Notes: generated by a model not told the origin, from the sequence alone. A stretch of DNA of 64,000 nt from Verrucomicrobiaceae bacterium (GCA_027484055.1 JAIXQH010000008.1:62001-126000); one strand, 5' to 3'. Counted from the first letter of the stretch, positions 9,733-18,678 are shown. Program-made: numbers and translations.

Positions 9733-9915
9733 CTGTAGTGGCACGTCTATGACTGTCGCAAACCCGCCGCGAGGCAAGAGATGCGTAGGCCAAGCAAATG
9801 AAGAAGCTTCGCGCAATTCACTAGCAACGACGCTCATAGAGACGCCGCTACAAGCGATCCATTCACCTGTAGCGGAACGTCTTTGACTGTCGCAAACCCG
9901 CCGCGAGGCAAGAGA
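9733..9915. repeat. One and a third copies of the 133-bp palindromic repeat family
   Basis: A unit beginning CTGTAGTGGCACGTCT at 9733 is followed after 134 bases by a second beginning CTGTAGCGGAACGTCT at 9867, which breaks off near 9915. Both share long stretches with the array at 13700-14305, including the CCGCGAGGCAAGAGATG and CGACGCTCATAGAGACG blocks. This is a dispersed copy of that array. Confidence 0.85.
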
Positions 9916-9924
9916 ATCACCCGA

Positions 9925-10008
9925 GTGAGCAAGTCGGTGAGCAAGTCGGTGAGCAAGTCAGTGAGCAAGTCAGTGAGCAAGTCAGTGAGCAAGTCAGTGA
10001 GCAAATCG
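9925..10008. repeat. 12-bp tandem repeat, seven copies
   Basis: The unit GTGAGCAAGTCG (later copies GTGAGCAAGTCA) is repeated seven times in register at 9925, 9937, 9949, 9961, 9973, 9985 and 9997. It follows directly on a truncated 133-bp unit. Frames through it are open only because 12 is a multiple of three, so I do not call a gene here. The rest of 9916-10291 shows nothing I can identify. Confidence 0.9.
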
Positions 10009-10291
10009 CGCCCCACCTGCACCAACACTCTTCACTCTGATCCGGGTCCCTCCGCGTTCATTTGACGAATTTTTTGAAGCGGTCAGTTCATCCATGTTCG
10101 CTGCGCTACCATTGTGGTTCTCTCACCGGCAATTCCCCCAACCACTCCCTAGCAACAAACCATCTGAAATGATCGGCCCAAGATTTTCTGAGCGAATGCC
10201 TTGCCGATCAAAGTGTCTGAAATACCTCGACGGATCGGCCATTTTTCTCCATGACTGTGCAGAATTAATAACATCGTCCGGCAGAGAATTT

Positions 10292-10702
10292 ATGAAAATC
10301 ATGGATCGTATCAAAAATTGGTATCTGGGAGAGCAGATCTCATATGAGAATGATGATTCTTGTTCAGTTTTCGTCATCGGCTGGTATGAGAAGATTTCTC
10401 CATCGGCTCGGATTGCGCGGGCAGTAGTTCGACATTTGGCGCAAGAGTGGAAGTGGTGGGTTGGGACACTCCTTGCGGTTGCTGCACTTGTTGTTTCATT
10501 GCAGCAATCTCGCCCATCGACCATTCCATCAGATGCCCGATCACCAACGAATTCATCACAGATCCCAACTCCAACTCCAACTCCAACTCCAACTCCAACT
10601 CCAACTCCAACTCCAACGCCAACTCCAACGCCAACGCCAACGCCAACGCCAACGCCAACGCCAACGCCAACGCCGACTCCAACGCCGACTCCGACACTAT
10701 GA
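10292..10702 (+). CDS. Small membrane protein with Pro-Thr repeat tail
   Basis: A possible 136-residue protein starts at ATG 10292 (MKIMDRIKNWYLGEQI). It has a soluble N-terminal part of about 75 residues, one membrane helix (WWVGTLLAVAALVVSLQQ), a short Ser-rich linker and then a tail of about 22 Pro-Thr dipeptides encoded by a pure hexanucleotide repeat, ending in Leu. No family is recognised. Because the tail is a tandem repeat, its length may vary between strains without changing the frame. An alternative start upstream at 10094 is less likely. It is a gene in a region otherwise filled by repeats. Confidence 0.5.
   Translation: MKIMDRIKNWYLGEQISYENDDSCSVFVIGWYEKISPSARIARAVVRHLAQEWKWWVGTLLAVAALVVSLQQSRPSTIPSDARSPTNSSQIPTPTPTPTPTPTPTPTPTPTPTPTPTPTPTPTPTPTPTPTPTPTL
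10565..10694. repeat. Hexanucleotide repeat (CCAACT/CCAACG)n
   Basis: About 22 units of six bases, first CCAACT, then CCAACG, ending with CCGACT variants. It codes for the Pro-Thr tail on the plus strand, and all frames on both strands stay open through it. Confidence 0.92.
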
Positions 10703-10826
10703 AGAGATCCCAAGAGCCGAACAAAACGTCGGTCATAACTAGCCTTAAGCTTTTCAGTTTAAATCCAATCTCCCTTGATTGTCGGCCGCAGGACCACTAT
10801 TGACGTTAGCCCAGAAAATCAACTGT

Positions 10827-11720
10827 ATGCTAGAACCTGAATTCACAACTCCCGAGGATAGTCTACCAACTGAGATTTCTTTCGGAGAGTTCCTTGAGTC
10901 GCATCCTCCGAATCAACTTGCACGCATAATTAAAATTGAAGGATGGTACTCCATCCCAGGCCAAGTTGGTAATTTTCAGGGCATAATAGCGCCAGAGATT
11001 CAACTCCACTGTTCACACGATTTGTGCAATGGTGTTCGTTTCTTCCGTTGTACCACCAAGCCTGCAAGCTTGATTAGAGGTAAGTTTGTGAATGATTACT
11101 TGACCTATCGCTGCTGGAATTGCCAAAAAACGGAGAAAGTTTTCTCCGTCGCAGTGCGCTGGGACAAGCTTCTAGAAGGACCTATTTTAGTGTCTGGCGA
11201 TGCGATAAAGTTCGGAGAAATCCCTCCATTTGGACCTCCCACGCCAGCTCGGCTCATCAAGTTAATCGGTCCGGACAGAGACGCATTTCTGAGTGGAAGA
11301 CGATGCGAGAATCAAGGTCTTGGAATCGGGGCATTCGTATACTATCGACGCGTCGTGGAGAACCAGAAGGTTAGAATACTTCAAGAAATTAGAAAAGTTG
11401 CCATAAAGGTCGGGGCAAAGTCGGCAGCGATCAAAATCCTCGAAGATGCCGAAAAGGAGGTCCAGTTTACGAAAGCGATGGAAATGGCGAAGCCCGGCTT
11501 GCCCGAGAGTCTCTTGATTGATGGTCACAATCCTTTGGGACTCCTCCATTCAGCTTTGAGTGAAGGAGTTCACGCAATGTCTGACGAGGAGTGCCTTAGG
11601 CTAGCAGGGAGTATTCGAGTTGTCCTAGGAGAACTGTCAGAACGCATAGCACAAGCGCTCAAAGATGAAGTAGAGCTTAAGAATGCTCTCACCACGCTGA
11701 TGAATCGGAACAAGAGCTAA
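10827..11720 (+). CDS. Uncharacterised protein with Cys-pair motif
   Basis: This protein of about 297 residues has its start at ATG 10827 (MLEPEFTTPEDSLPTE); a TTG at 10779 would add 16 residues. In the middle it carries HCSHDLCNG and, about 35 residues later, YRCWNCQK, which could form a zinc site. The C-terminal half is helical, with GAFVYYRRVVENQKVRI, then LLIDGHNPLGLLHSALSEG and a heptad-like end. I have seen similar conserved proteins of unknown role in accessory regions, but I cannot name the family. It is probably chromosomal cargo: the locus is richer in A+T than its neighbours and bordered by repeats. Confidence 0.65.
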   Translation: MLEPEFTTPEDSLPTEISFGEFLESHPPNQLARIIKIEGWYSIPGQVGNFQGIIAPEIQLHCSHDLCNGVRFFRCTTKPASLIRGKFVNDYLTYRCWNCQKTEKVFSVAVRWDKLLEGPILVSGDAIKFGEIPPFGPPTPARLIKLIGPDRDAFLSGRRCENQGLGIGAFVYYRRVVENQKVRILQEIRKVAIKVGAKSAAIKILEDAEKEVQFTKAMEMAKPGLPESLLIDGHNPLGLLHSALSEGVHAMSDEECLRLAGSIRVVLGELSERIAQALKDEVELKNALTTLMNRNKS

Positions 11721-11725
11721 ATCGC

Positions 11726-11749
11726 ACACGGGAGTATTAGCTCCCGTGT
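11726..11749 (+). terminator. Hairpin after the Cys-pair protein gene
   Basis: A perfect 9-bp stem (ACACGGGAG with CTCCCGTGT) lies 6 bases after the stop codon. There is no long T run behind it, so termination is probable rather than certain. Confidence 0.55.
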
Positions 11750-11895
11750 TCCACATGACCCCGCGTCCCGTTTTGACTCCAAGCCACCTTCGATGCGGGA
11801 TGGCTTCGAGGTTTTCAAAAGCAGTTACAATGGCTATCTCATTATAGAAGCAGCTTCAATCAGACATCTACCCCGCCTCATTTCCCAACGACCAC

Positions 11896-11930
11896 AAAAA
11901 ACCCGCCGCAGCGTGAGGCTACGGCGGGTT
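11896..11930 (-). terminator. Rho-independent terminator of the minus-strand gene at 11955
   Basis: A 9-bp GC-rich stem (11900-11908 with 11922-11930) is followed on the minus strand by six T. It lies 24 bases past the stop of the gene at 11955-12662. Confidence 0.85.
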
Positions 11931-11954
11931 TGTTAAAGGGTTCGTCAGGTTTCC

Positions 11955-12662
11955 TCAGCCCTGCGGTTTATCCCTCGACTTGTCCTCGTTATTTCTCGTC
12001 GGGTCTTCGAGCAGGGATTGGTTGAAATAATCCACGGCGCGCTCTGGCTGGCCGAGGTGGTGGAGGGCGATGGTGAGCAGGTTTTTCCCGAGTTGGAGTT
12101 CCAAGACGCTGCGAGTGGCGGCGACGTTGGCGCGGGCTTGGGCGAGTTCGCCCTTGGTGTCCACCTGGCCATCGCGGGCGTTGGTGAAGGTGCTTTTCAG
12201 GGCGGTGAACTCGGCGAGAAGCTCGGGACCGAGCTGGGCTTGGTATTTACCGGCTGCGGTGATGAGGCGTTCGAGCAGGCCAGAAATCTGGCCGAGGCGG
12301 GCCATGTTGTATTCCTTGAGGCCTTGCGGGAAGAACTCGGCGTAAGGACCGCTGCCTTTGCCGAACTTGTCTTTCACCCGGCCTTCACGCTGGCGCACGG
12401 TGGTGCGGAAAAGTTGCAGCGCCTCGTCCTTGGTGATGGTGCCGCCGGATTGGGTGGCTTGGAGGGTGGTGCGGGCGGAAATCTTCTCGTCGAAGGCATC
12501 GAACGCGGTCTGCGTAGGAGCCAGCAAGGCGATGAGATTGACGGGCAGGGCGGGAAGAGCCTTGAGCTTGCCCAGATGATCTTCGGTGAACTGGCGGAGT
12601 TCCTCAGCGCTGATTTCCACGCTGGCGAAGTGATTTTGGAAGAGTCGTTGGATGTTGATCAT
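11955..12662 (-). CDS. Hypothetical helical protein
   Basis: A protein of 235 residues starts at MINIQRLFQNHF. It has no signal peptide or membrane helix, is rich in Leu, Ala and charged residues, and is predicted by eye to be mostly helical (segments such as QISGLLERLITAAGKYQAQLG and ELAQARANVAATRSVLELQLG). The last third resembles a tetratricopeptide-like tail (LLTIALHHLGQPERAVDYFNQSL). I do not recognise a family. A strong terminator follows. Its upstream side is taken up by a 42-bp repeat array, so its promoter must lie within or beyond that array. Confidence 0.7.
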   Translation of the reverse strand: MINIQRLFQNHFASVEISAEELRQFTEDHLGKLKALPALPVNLIALLAPTQTAFDAFDEKISARTTLQATQSGGTITKDEALQLFRTTVRQREGRVKDKFGKGSGPYAEFFPQGLKEYNMARLGQISGLLERLITAAGKYQAQLGPELLAEFTALKSTFTNARDGQVDTKGELAQARANVAATRSVLELQLGKNLLTIALHHLGQPERAVDYFNQSLLEDPTRNNEDKSRDKPQG

Positions 12663-12784
12663 ACGCCCATTGCAAATATCAGCTGGGCCTTGGAACCACA
12701 AGGAGTTTGGCTATGATACTTGTTCATCTGAAACCCTAGTCTCGGAAAATTCGGATCATGCCGACTCAAGGAGCAAAGGACGTT

Positions 12785-13060
12785 CGAAATTTTCCGAGTG
12801 GTCATTTCCATGTGACAAGAGGCATTCGGAATTTTCCGAATGGCATTTATCAGGTGACAGGAGGCGTTCGGAATTTGTCGAATGGCATTTATCAGCTGAC
12901 GAGAGCCATTCGGAATTTGTCGAATGGCATTTATCAGCTGACAGGAGCCATTCGGAATTTGTCGAACGGTATTTATCAAGTGACGAGAGCCATTCGGAAT
13001 TTGTCGAATGGCACTTCCCGAATGATTATGGCCACTCGGACTATTTCGAATGCTCCGAGA
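12785..13060. repeat. 42-bp tandem repeat array, each unit carrying a hairpin
   Basis: Units recur exactly every 42 bases with CGGAATTT-type starts at 12827, 12869, 12911, 12953, 12995 and 13037, and a more diverged unit near 12785. The junction of two units forms GCCATTCG-(8 bases)-CGAATGGC, an 8-bp perfect stem (for example 12905-12928). Frames on both strands remain open because 42 is a multiple of three, but two same-strand frames are equally open, which argues against coding. The remaining part of 13061-13306 shows nothing identifiable. Confidence 0.9.
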
Positions 13061-13306
13061 AGCCTGTTGAGCGCCCCATCGGCTCCTTCTAGCCTTCCTC
13101 CGCGCAGTGGATCGCCCTTCCGCGCTTAGCTCATGGTGACGGCTTCTTCATTTTCATGTTTGGTATTTCCAGCGGTGACTTGCAGCTCATTTACAACGTG
13201 CCCACTCTCGGCACACGTAAGCCAGTGGAGGCAACGGGGAGTAACGCTCCTCATCGAATTAGAGCTACTAACTCCGCCGTGGATGAGCTAGCCGTTTTAA
13301 AAGATC

Positions 13307-13669
13307 ATGATAGAATTACTCAGATACCGAGATCTCACCCGTGTGATCTACTTCCGCGATCTACTGGAAGAAGCTGGCATCAGAACGTTCATCCGGAACG
13401 AGAATTTATCCAATACAGGCGTCTCGATTCCTGACTACTTTCCGGCTCTTTGCATCCTGAATGAATCGGAACAGCAAGTGGCGATGGATCTGATTCGGGT
13501 TGATTTAGCGGCGAACGAAAAACCAAGTGGGCCAGAATGGATTTGCGGGGACTGCCAGGAGTCCTCTCCAGCCAATTTTGATACATGCTGGAACTGCGGC
13601 ACCATCGGCTTATCACCATCAAGGCCAGATGCCGAGTCGGGTTCCACACAACCCAGCGCTCGGCTTTGA
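13307..13669 (+). CDS. DUF2007-like putative signal-transducing protein with zinc ribbon
   Basis: This 120-residue protein has an N-terminal DUF2007-like domain (about 1-70): LLRYRDLTRVIYFRDLLEEAGI, then NENLSNTG, then CILNESEQQVAMDLI. This is followed by a single zinc ribbon with WICGDCQE and FDTCWNCG (two CxxC pairs, about residues 80-98). The family is annotated as putative signal-transducing, without a proven role. The last 15 residues are low-complexity. It sits between two repeat arrays; the 133-bp array begins about 30 bases after the stop. Confidence 0.75.
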   Translation: MIELLRYRDLTRVIYFRDLLEEAGIRTFIRNENLSNTGVSIPDYFPALCILNESEQQVAMDLIRVDLAANEKPSGPEWICGDCQESSPANFDTCWNCGTIGLSPSRPDAESGSTQPSARL

Positions 13670-13699
13670 CTCCGTCTATGCGCACTGGCTTTCCACAAA

Positions 13700-14305
13700 A
13701 GTGCTACGCGAAATTCATCGGCACCGACGCTCATAGAGACGACGCTACAAGCGATTCCTTCACCTGTAGCGGCACGTCTGTCGCTAACTCGCCGCGAGGC
13801 ATGAGATACCTGGCCGTGCAAATGAAGAGGCTTCGCGCAGTTGATCGACACCGACGCTCATAGAGACGACGCTACAAGCGATTCCTTTACCTGTAGCGGC
13901 GCGTCTGCGACCGTCGCTAACTCGCCGCGAGGCAAGAGATGCCTGGCCGAGCAAATGAAGAAGCTTCGCGCAGTTCATCGGCATCGACGCTCATAGAGAC
14001 GACGCTACAAGCGATTCCTTCACCTGTAGCGGCGCGTCTGCGACCGTCGCTAACTCGCCGCGAGGCATGAGGTGCCTGGCCGAGCAAATGAAGAGGCTTC
14101 GCGCAACTCACCGACACCGACGCTCATAGAGACGAAGCTACAAGCGATTCCTTCACCTGTAGCGGCACGTCTGCGACCGTCGCTAACTCGCCGCGAGGCA
14201 AGAGATGCCTGGCCAAGCAAATGAAGATGCTTCGCGCAATTCATCGGCATCGACGCTCACAGAGACGCCGCTACAAGCGATTCTTTCACCTGTAACGGCG
14301 CGCGC
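13700..14305. repeat. 133-bp tandem array of palindromic units
   Basis: Units starting CTGTAGCGG or a close variant occur at 13764, 13891, 14024, 14157 and 14290, spaced 127, 133, 133 and 133 bases (the first unit lacks six bases), with a partial unit before. Each unit holds an imperfect long hairpin: AGACGACGCTACA pairs across a 15-base loop with TGTAGCGGCGCGTCT. A second small dyad is AGGCA..TGCCT. Short antisense frames through the units recur with the same period and are artefacts. The same family appears at 9733 and inside a coding sequence at 32502. Confidence 0.93.
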
Positions 14306-14344
14306 TAGCTCTTGAGGGTTGGCATTTCCTTCCTGCCTCGTTCC

Positions 14345-15388
14345 TCACTGGTTCGACTTATCGAACGCAGCGTCGAAGGCGAGGGTGCTGGAGGGGAAAT
14401 CCACGGCGCGGACGAAGGCGGCGGCTTCTTCACCCCCGTGAACGCGGTCCATGCGGATGTCTTCCCACTCGACGGAGAGCGGTCCCTTGTAGCCGACGTC
14501 GTTGAGCGCGACGATGATGTCTTCGAACTCGATGTCGCCATGACCCAGCGAACGGAAATCCCAGAAGCGCCGGGCATCGCCGAAATTGGTGTGGCCACCG
14601 AAGACGCCGACTGAGCCGTCGCCGTGGTTCCACCAGACGTCCTTCATGTGGACGTGGTAAATCCGGGAGCCGAGGTCGCGGATAAATTTGACGTAGTCCA
14701 CGCCTTGGTAACCGAGGTGGGAGGGGTCGTAGTTGAAGCCAAAGCGTTTGTGATTCCCAACGGCGGCGAGGGCGCGCTGGGCGGAGGCGATGTCGAAGGC
14801 GATCTCGGTCGGGTGGACTTCGAGGGCGAAGTTGACGTCCAACTTTTCATAGGCGTCTAGGATCGGTAGCCAGCGCTTGGCGAAGTCTTTGAAGCCTTTT
14901 TCATAATACTCCTGGGAGGTCGGCGGGAAGGCGTAGAGCGAGTGCCAGATCGAAGAGCCGGTGAAGCCATTGACCACGGCTGGGAAATCATCCTTCCCTG
15001 CCCTGCCGGGCTTGGCGTTGAAAAAGGCGCGGGCGGCCTTGCCGGTGGTGATCATTTTCTTGGCCGCGCGCTTGCGGACGCCTTCTGGGTCGCCGTTGCC
15101 CCAGACGTCTGGTGCGAGGATGGCTTGGTGGCGCTCGTCGATGAGGTCGCAGACGGCTTGGCCGACGAGGTGGTTGGAAACGGCATAACAAGTGAGGCCG
15201 TGGTCGGCGAGCAGTTCCCACTTGGCCTTGACGTAGGCTTTCGAAGAGGCGGCGGCGTCCACGTCGAAATGGTCACCCCAGCAGGCGAGTTCGAGCCCGT
15301 CGTAGCCCATTTCGTAGGCCAGTGGCGCGAGTTTTTCCAAGGGAAGGTCGGCCCATTGGCCAGTGAAGAGTGTGACGGGACGTGACAT
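14345..15388 (-). CDS. Sugar phosphate isomerase/epimerase (xylose isomerase-like TIM barrel)
   Basis: This 347-residue cytoplasmic protein belongs to the AP-endonuclease-2/xylose-isomerase-like family, which isomerises or epimerises sugars or inositol derivatives using a divalent metal. Visible parts are [18 protein letters not shown] near the start, [14 protein letters not shown] (metal-ligand Glu), [25 protein letters not shown] and [14 protein letters not shown] (final Glu ligand). The exact substrate cannot be told. Its neighbours give no pathway, but this family is frequent beside Gfo/Idh/MocA proteins in this phylum. Confidence 0.88.
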   Translation of the reverse strand: MSRPVTLFTGQWADLPLEKLAPLAYEMGYDGLELACWGDHFDVDAAASSKAYVKAKWELLADHGLTCYAVSNHLVGQAVCDLIDERHQAILAPDVWGNGDPEGVRKRAAKKMITTGKAARAFFNAKPGRAGKDDFPAVVNGFTGSSIWHSLYAFPPTSQEYYEKGFKDFAKRWLPILDAYEKLDVNFALEVHPTEIAFDIASAQRALAAVGNHKRFGFNYDPSHLGYQGVDYVKFIRDLGSRIYHVHMKDVWWNHGDGSVGVFGGHTNFGDARRFWDFRSLGHGDIEFEDIIVALNDVGYKGPLSVEWEDIRMDRVHGGEEAAAFVRAVDFPSSTLAFDAAFDKSNQ

Positions 15389-15703
15389 GATGGTTGGTGG
15401 TGTTGCTGGTGGATGATGAATGGGTTCCCGGCGCGTGATAAAGGAAAAACTTGGGCGGCAGCCGCCCGTTCATCCACTGCGTAGCTAGCTCACTCCTCCG
15501 ATTCATCATGACCCATTCAAAATCCCGGACAAATAGAAGAGTCACCCAGAACTATTTGGTACATGCGCATCTAAAAAACAACCGTTCTGAATACGCCGAG
15601 ATTTTTGCTAGCAGGATGAATCGGTTTCCGATAGGACAACCAAGTTCGATTATCAAATCGATAGGTTCGAATGAACGATTTCGTTACCATCATCACACCA
15701 ACA
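15389..15703. other. Intergenic region between divergent genes
   Basis: About 315 bases separate the divergent isomerase and PEP-CTERM genes. It should contain both promoters. I see no repeat, RNA or clear reading frame in it. Confidence 0.4.
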
Positions 15704-16276
15704 ATGAAATTCATACAAACTACACGCCTATTGCCTTTCCTACTCGGCATGGCCTCTCTCACCTCGGTCGCGTCTGCTGCCGTCACCGTCACAACCTCTG
15801 GCACTGGAGCAGGCGGAGATGCCACCATCACTCTGCCTGAGATCGAGTTCACCGCCACTGCACCATTCGCAGGGGGGGGTTTGCTCCTTGTGTTCGATGA
15901 GGCTCAACCTAGCGTTAGCTTTAGCCAAAGTTTTGATTTCACAGGTCCAGATTTGGGAGGGGGGCCTATCGGTGTTGTGGGGAGTTCGGGCTTTGTACAA
16001 AATGATTTCACAGGAAATGATCCCTTTATAGCCACAATTACTGCTCTCCCATTCAGTATCGGTGATGTCGTAACCTTCGCAGGTGGATCATCTCATCTGA
16101 TTTCAGTAGTGAGCGCATACACGATTTTTCCTTCAGGTTCGTATGAAGTTTTTTTGGCGAATTCTACCGCCTCAAGACTTAGTGCCAATGGTGTAGCCGT
16201 TCCAGAACCCGCTTCAGCGCTTCTTCTGAGTGTTGGGATTCTGGGCTATGCGGCTCGCCGCCGTAGAGGCAATTAA
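15704..16276 (+). CDS. PEP-CTERM sorting domain protein
   Basis: This 190-residue secreted protein has a signal peptide (MKFIQTTRLLPFLLGMASL up to ASAA). The C-terminus carries the PEP-CTERM signal: VPEPASALLLS, a hydrophobic helix and the basic end ARRRRGN. In bacteria with exosortase this tail targets proteins to the envelope or extracellular matrix, where it is cleaved. The body is Gly/Ser/Thr-rich beta sequence without a recognisable domain. No exosortase gene is in the window. Start chosen at ATG 15704, since the upstream in-frame ATG adds 11 residues in front of a perfect signal peptide. Confidence 0.88.
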   Translation: MKFIQTTRLLPFLLGMASLTSVASAAVTVTTSGTGAGGDATITLPEIEFTATAPFAGGGLLLVFDEAQPSVSFSQSFDFTGPDLGGGPIGVVGSSGFVQNDFTGNDPFIATITALPFSIGDVVTFAGGSSHLISVVSAYTIFPSGSYEVFLANSTASRLSANGVAVPEPASALLLSVGILGYAARRRRGN

Positions 16277-16381
16277 GCCCCTTACTTCAGCCGCCGGGTT
16301 TACTTGAAACGACTTGCTTGTCACCCTCACGCCAGCAGGTCACCGCTTCCTCCGGCCTAGCAATCTTCAGAAAAGCCCCGG

Positions 16382-16406
16382 CCCGCGCATGCGAGTCGGG
16401 TTTTTT
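16382..16406 (+). terminator. Possible terminator after the PEP-CTERM gene
   Basis: A short GC stem (CCCG with CGGG at 16397-16400) with an internal CGCATGCG dyad is followed by six T. It lies about 105 bases past the stop codon, so it is a weak candidate. The rest of 16277-16541 shows no gene. Confidence 0.4.
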
Positions 16407-16541
16407 CCATCAATCCATCTGCGAGGCAGTGTGCCTGCCTCCCGACTCACTTGAAAGTTTCAAGCGTCGGAACGTGGCGGAATGCTGGCTCTGCGGTTTT
16501 ATCCAATCGACATTTTCGCGCCGCTACGGCGTATTCCCGCC

Positions 16542-17696
16542 GTGCCTACTGTCCAACTCAAGTATCAATCCTTCCACCCCTCGATCTGGCCGAAAATGAT
16601 TGGTGAGGTCTCCCGCGATGCGACGCCGGGATCATTTGTGCTCGTGCTGGGGAAGGAGGGCACGCCTTTCGGCTGGGGGCTGTGGAATCCGAAGTCACGG
16701 ATGCCGCTGCGGGTGGTGAGTCATTCGCTGGAGGAGCTGGAAGATGAGTCATTTTTTGAAAACGCGATCCGCCGAGCCGCACAGCTCCGCCGGGAGGTGT
16801 TGAAACTGGATGCGGAGACGGACAGCTACCGGGCGATCCATGGCGATGCGGATTTCTTGCCGGGCATGGTGGCAGATAAATTCGCGGATGTGCTCTCGGT
16901 GGAAATCACCAACCTCGCGGCGTGGCAGCGGCTGCCGAAGTGGCTGCCACTGCTGCACGAATGCTTCGACACGAAGCGCGTAGTGGTGGGGGTGGACATG
17001 GATTTAGCCCGCATCGAGGGAATCCCACGGCTGGGTGGCGTGCGCTCGGACGAGGTGCGCTCGGTAAAAATCCGGGAGCATGGGGTGCGCTATGAGGTGG
17101 ACTTTAGCAATGGCCATAAGACCGGGTTTTTCTGCGACCAACGGGACAACCGACGGACCTTCGGCGCACTGGCGGCGGGGCGGACGGTGTTGGATTTATG
17201 CTGTTACACCGGTGGCTTCGGCATCTCGGCGGCGCTGGGTGGGGCAGAGGAAGTCACGGCGGTGGATCTGGATGAGACAGCGGTGGCGATGGCCAAACGG
17301 AATGCGAATTTGAATCAAGCACGGGTGAAATACACCCATGCGGACGCTTACACCTGGGCGCGGACGATGATTGAGAATGGGCGCACGTGGGATCTCGTCA
17401 TCGCCGATCCACCGAAGTTCATCCACGGGCGTGAGGATGAGACGGGAATCGCGAAGTATGCGGATTTAAACAAACTGGCGTTGCAACTGGTGGCTCCGGA
17501 AGGGCTGTATGTGACGTGTTCGTGCTCGGGTCAGCTAGGGGCGGGTGAGTTCGAGCAGATCGTGGTGAACTCCGCGCACCGGCGGAACAAGCGCTTGCAG
17601 ATTTTTGATCGGACCGGGGCAGGGCCGGATCACCCGACGCTGTCGAATTACCCGGAATCTCGCTATTTAAAGGTGCTGTGGTCACGGGTGATCTGA
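16542..17696 (+). CDS. RlmI-type class I SAM-dependent rRNA methyltransferase
   Basis: This protein of about 384 residues belongs to the RlmI/RlmK-like family, which methylates cytosine-5 in 23S rRNA. It has an N-terminal PUA-like domain (LKYQSFHPSIWPKMIGEV to about residue 70), an RlmI-type middle domain (GFFCDQRDNRR) and a Rossmann methyltransferase domain with DLCCYTGGFGISAAL (motif I), AVDLDETAVAMAKRNANLN, LVIADPPKFIHG (motif IV) and VTCSCSGQL (motif VI Cys). The start is uncertain: GTG 16542 gives a PUA domain near the N-terminus. It may be co-transcribed with the UbiA gene 9 bases downstream. Confidence 0.88.
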   Translation: MPTVQLKYQSFHPSIWPKMIGEVSRDATPGSFVLVLGKEGTPFGWGLWNPKSRMPLRVVSHSLEELEDESFFENAIRRAAQLRREVLKLDAETDSYRAIHGDADFLPGMVADKFADVLSVEITNLAAWQRLPKWLPLLHECFDTKRVVVGVDMDLARIEGIPRLGGVRSDEVRSVKIREHGVRYEVDFSNGHKTGFFCDQRDNRRTFGALAAGRTVLDLCCYTGGFGISAALGGAEEVTAVDLDETAVAMAKRNANLNQARVKYTHADAYTWARTMIENGRTWDLVIADPPKFIHGREDETGIAKYADLNKLALQLVAPEGLYVTCSCSGQLGAGEFEQIVVNSAHRRNKRLQIFDRTGAGPDHPTLSNYPESRYLKVLWSRVI

Positions 17697-17705
17697 GGCT
17701 GAGCC

Positions 17706-18632
17706 ATGAAGCGGTTTGAAAAAATCCATGCCCTGCTCGCCACCTCGCGAGTGGCGAATCTGCCGAGCGTGGTGAGTAATGTCTGGCTGGGCGCAGCTCT
17801 CGGAAGCTTAGCGCGGGCCTGGGAGGGGCGAGAAATCCCGTGGGTCGCCACAGGAGGACTGATGCTGGCGGGGATGCTGCTGTATGTGGCGGGGAATTTT
17901 TTCAACGACTGGCAGGACCGTGAGTGGGACATGCAGCACCGACCGGAGCGAGGGCTGCCGCGGGGTTTATTCCCGGTGAATTCGTATCTCATGGTGGCTC
18001 TGAGTGCAGCGCTAGCAGGCGTGCTGCTGGCGGGATGGGTGAGTTGGAAAAGCGGGGTGGTGGCGCTGGGGATCTGCGGCTGCATCTGGATTTATACAGT
18101 GTGGCATAAGCGCTGCCGCTGGGCGGTCATCCCGATGGGGCTGTGCCGGGGACTGCTACCGGTGATGGCCTTTGTGGCTTTTTCGGAAACGCTGAGTCTG
18201 GTGGGACTGGCGGCGGCTGGGGTGTTCACCTACATCGTGGGGCTATCCTTAACGGCGCGGTATGAATCGCTGGCCCAAGCTCCGAAAATGGCGGGGCTGA
18301 TCACGCGAATTCTCCTGCTAGGGACGGCGCTGCTGCTAGGCTGGCGGCAGGCGGAGATCCCAGCAGAACCCTGGATGGCACTGGTGGCGGTGCTGCCGTA
18401 TCTCTTGTGGACGAGCGCATGCCTGCGGTGGTGGCGGAGGCCGATCCCGCGCTTAGTTGCGCGATTGTTAGCGGGGATTCCCTTGGTGGACGCGATCGTG
18501 CTGCTACAAATCGCACTGGTCTTCGCACGCGTGGGTCCGAGCTGGGATGCTTATGTGCTGGCCTGCTTCACCATTTCACCGCTGGCGTTTATTTCCGCGC
18601 TGTTTCTCCAAAGACTGGCACCGGCGACTTGA
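17706..18632 (+). CDS. UbiA-family prenyltransferase-like membrane protein
   Basis: A 308-residue protein with about eight to nine membrane helices. The Asp-rich site NFFNDWQDREWDMQHRPERGLPRG-type segment (about residues 64-87) carries the ND(x)2-3D(x)2-3D pattern used by UbiA enzymes to bind prenyl diphosphate through Mg. A second motif is less clear: LSLTARYESL may occupy the position of the second Asp-rich motif, and it lacks the usual acidic pairs. It may resemble EboC-type proteins, but no other ebo genes are nearby. The acceptor substrate is unknown. It lies 9 bases after the methyltransferase gene and ahead of sufE. Confidence 0.8.
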   Translation: MKRFEKIHALLATSRVANLPSVVSNVWLGAALGSLARAWEGREIPWVATGGLMLAGMLLYVAGNFFNDWQDREWDMQHRPERGLPRGLFPVNSYLMVALSAALAGVLLAGWVSWKSGVVALGICGCIWIYTVWHKRCRWAVIPMGLCRGLLPVMAFVAFSETLSLVGLAAAGVFTYIVGLSLTARYESLAQAPKMAGLITRILLLGTALLLGWRQAEIPAEPWMALVAVLPYLLWTSACLRWWRRPIPRLVARLLAGIPLVDAIVLLQIALVFARVGPSWDAYVLACFTISPLAFISALFLQRLAPAT

Positions 18633-18678
18633 TCCATGCTTGCGGGATGTCTGTTCCCGCGCTCCACTTAGCGCACGC

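Noticed and set aside
12652..13129. Several overlapping frames through the 42-bp array, on both strands
   Set aside because: Because 42 is a multiple of three, all frames stay open; two frames on the same strand look equally good and none shows a ribosome site or family. Treated as a repeat.
13784..14250. Three short minus-strand frames with 133-base spacing in the 133-bp array
   Set aside because: They are identical by-products of the repeat unit; starts and stops recur with the same period.
12785..14305. A possible CRISPR array
   Set aside because: Both arrays repeat without unique spacers, units are 42 or 133 bases, and no cas genes are present.
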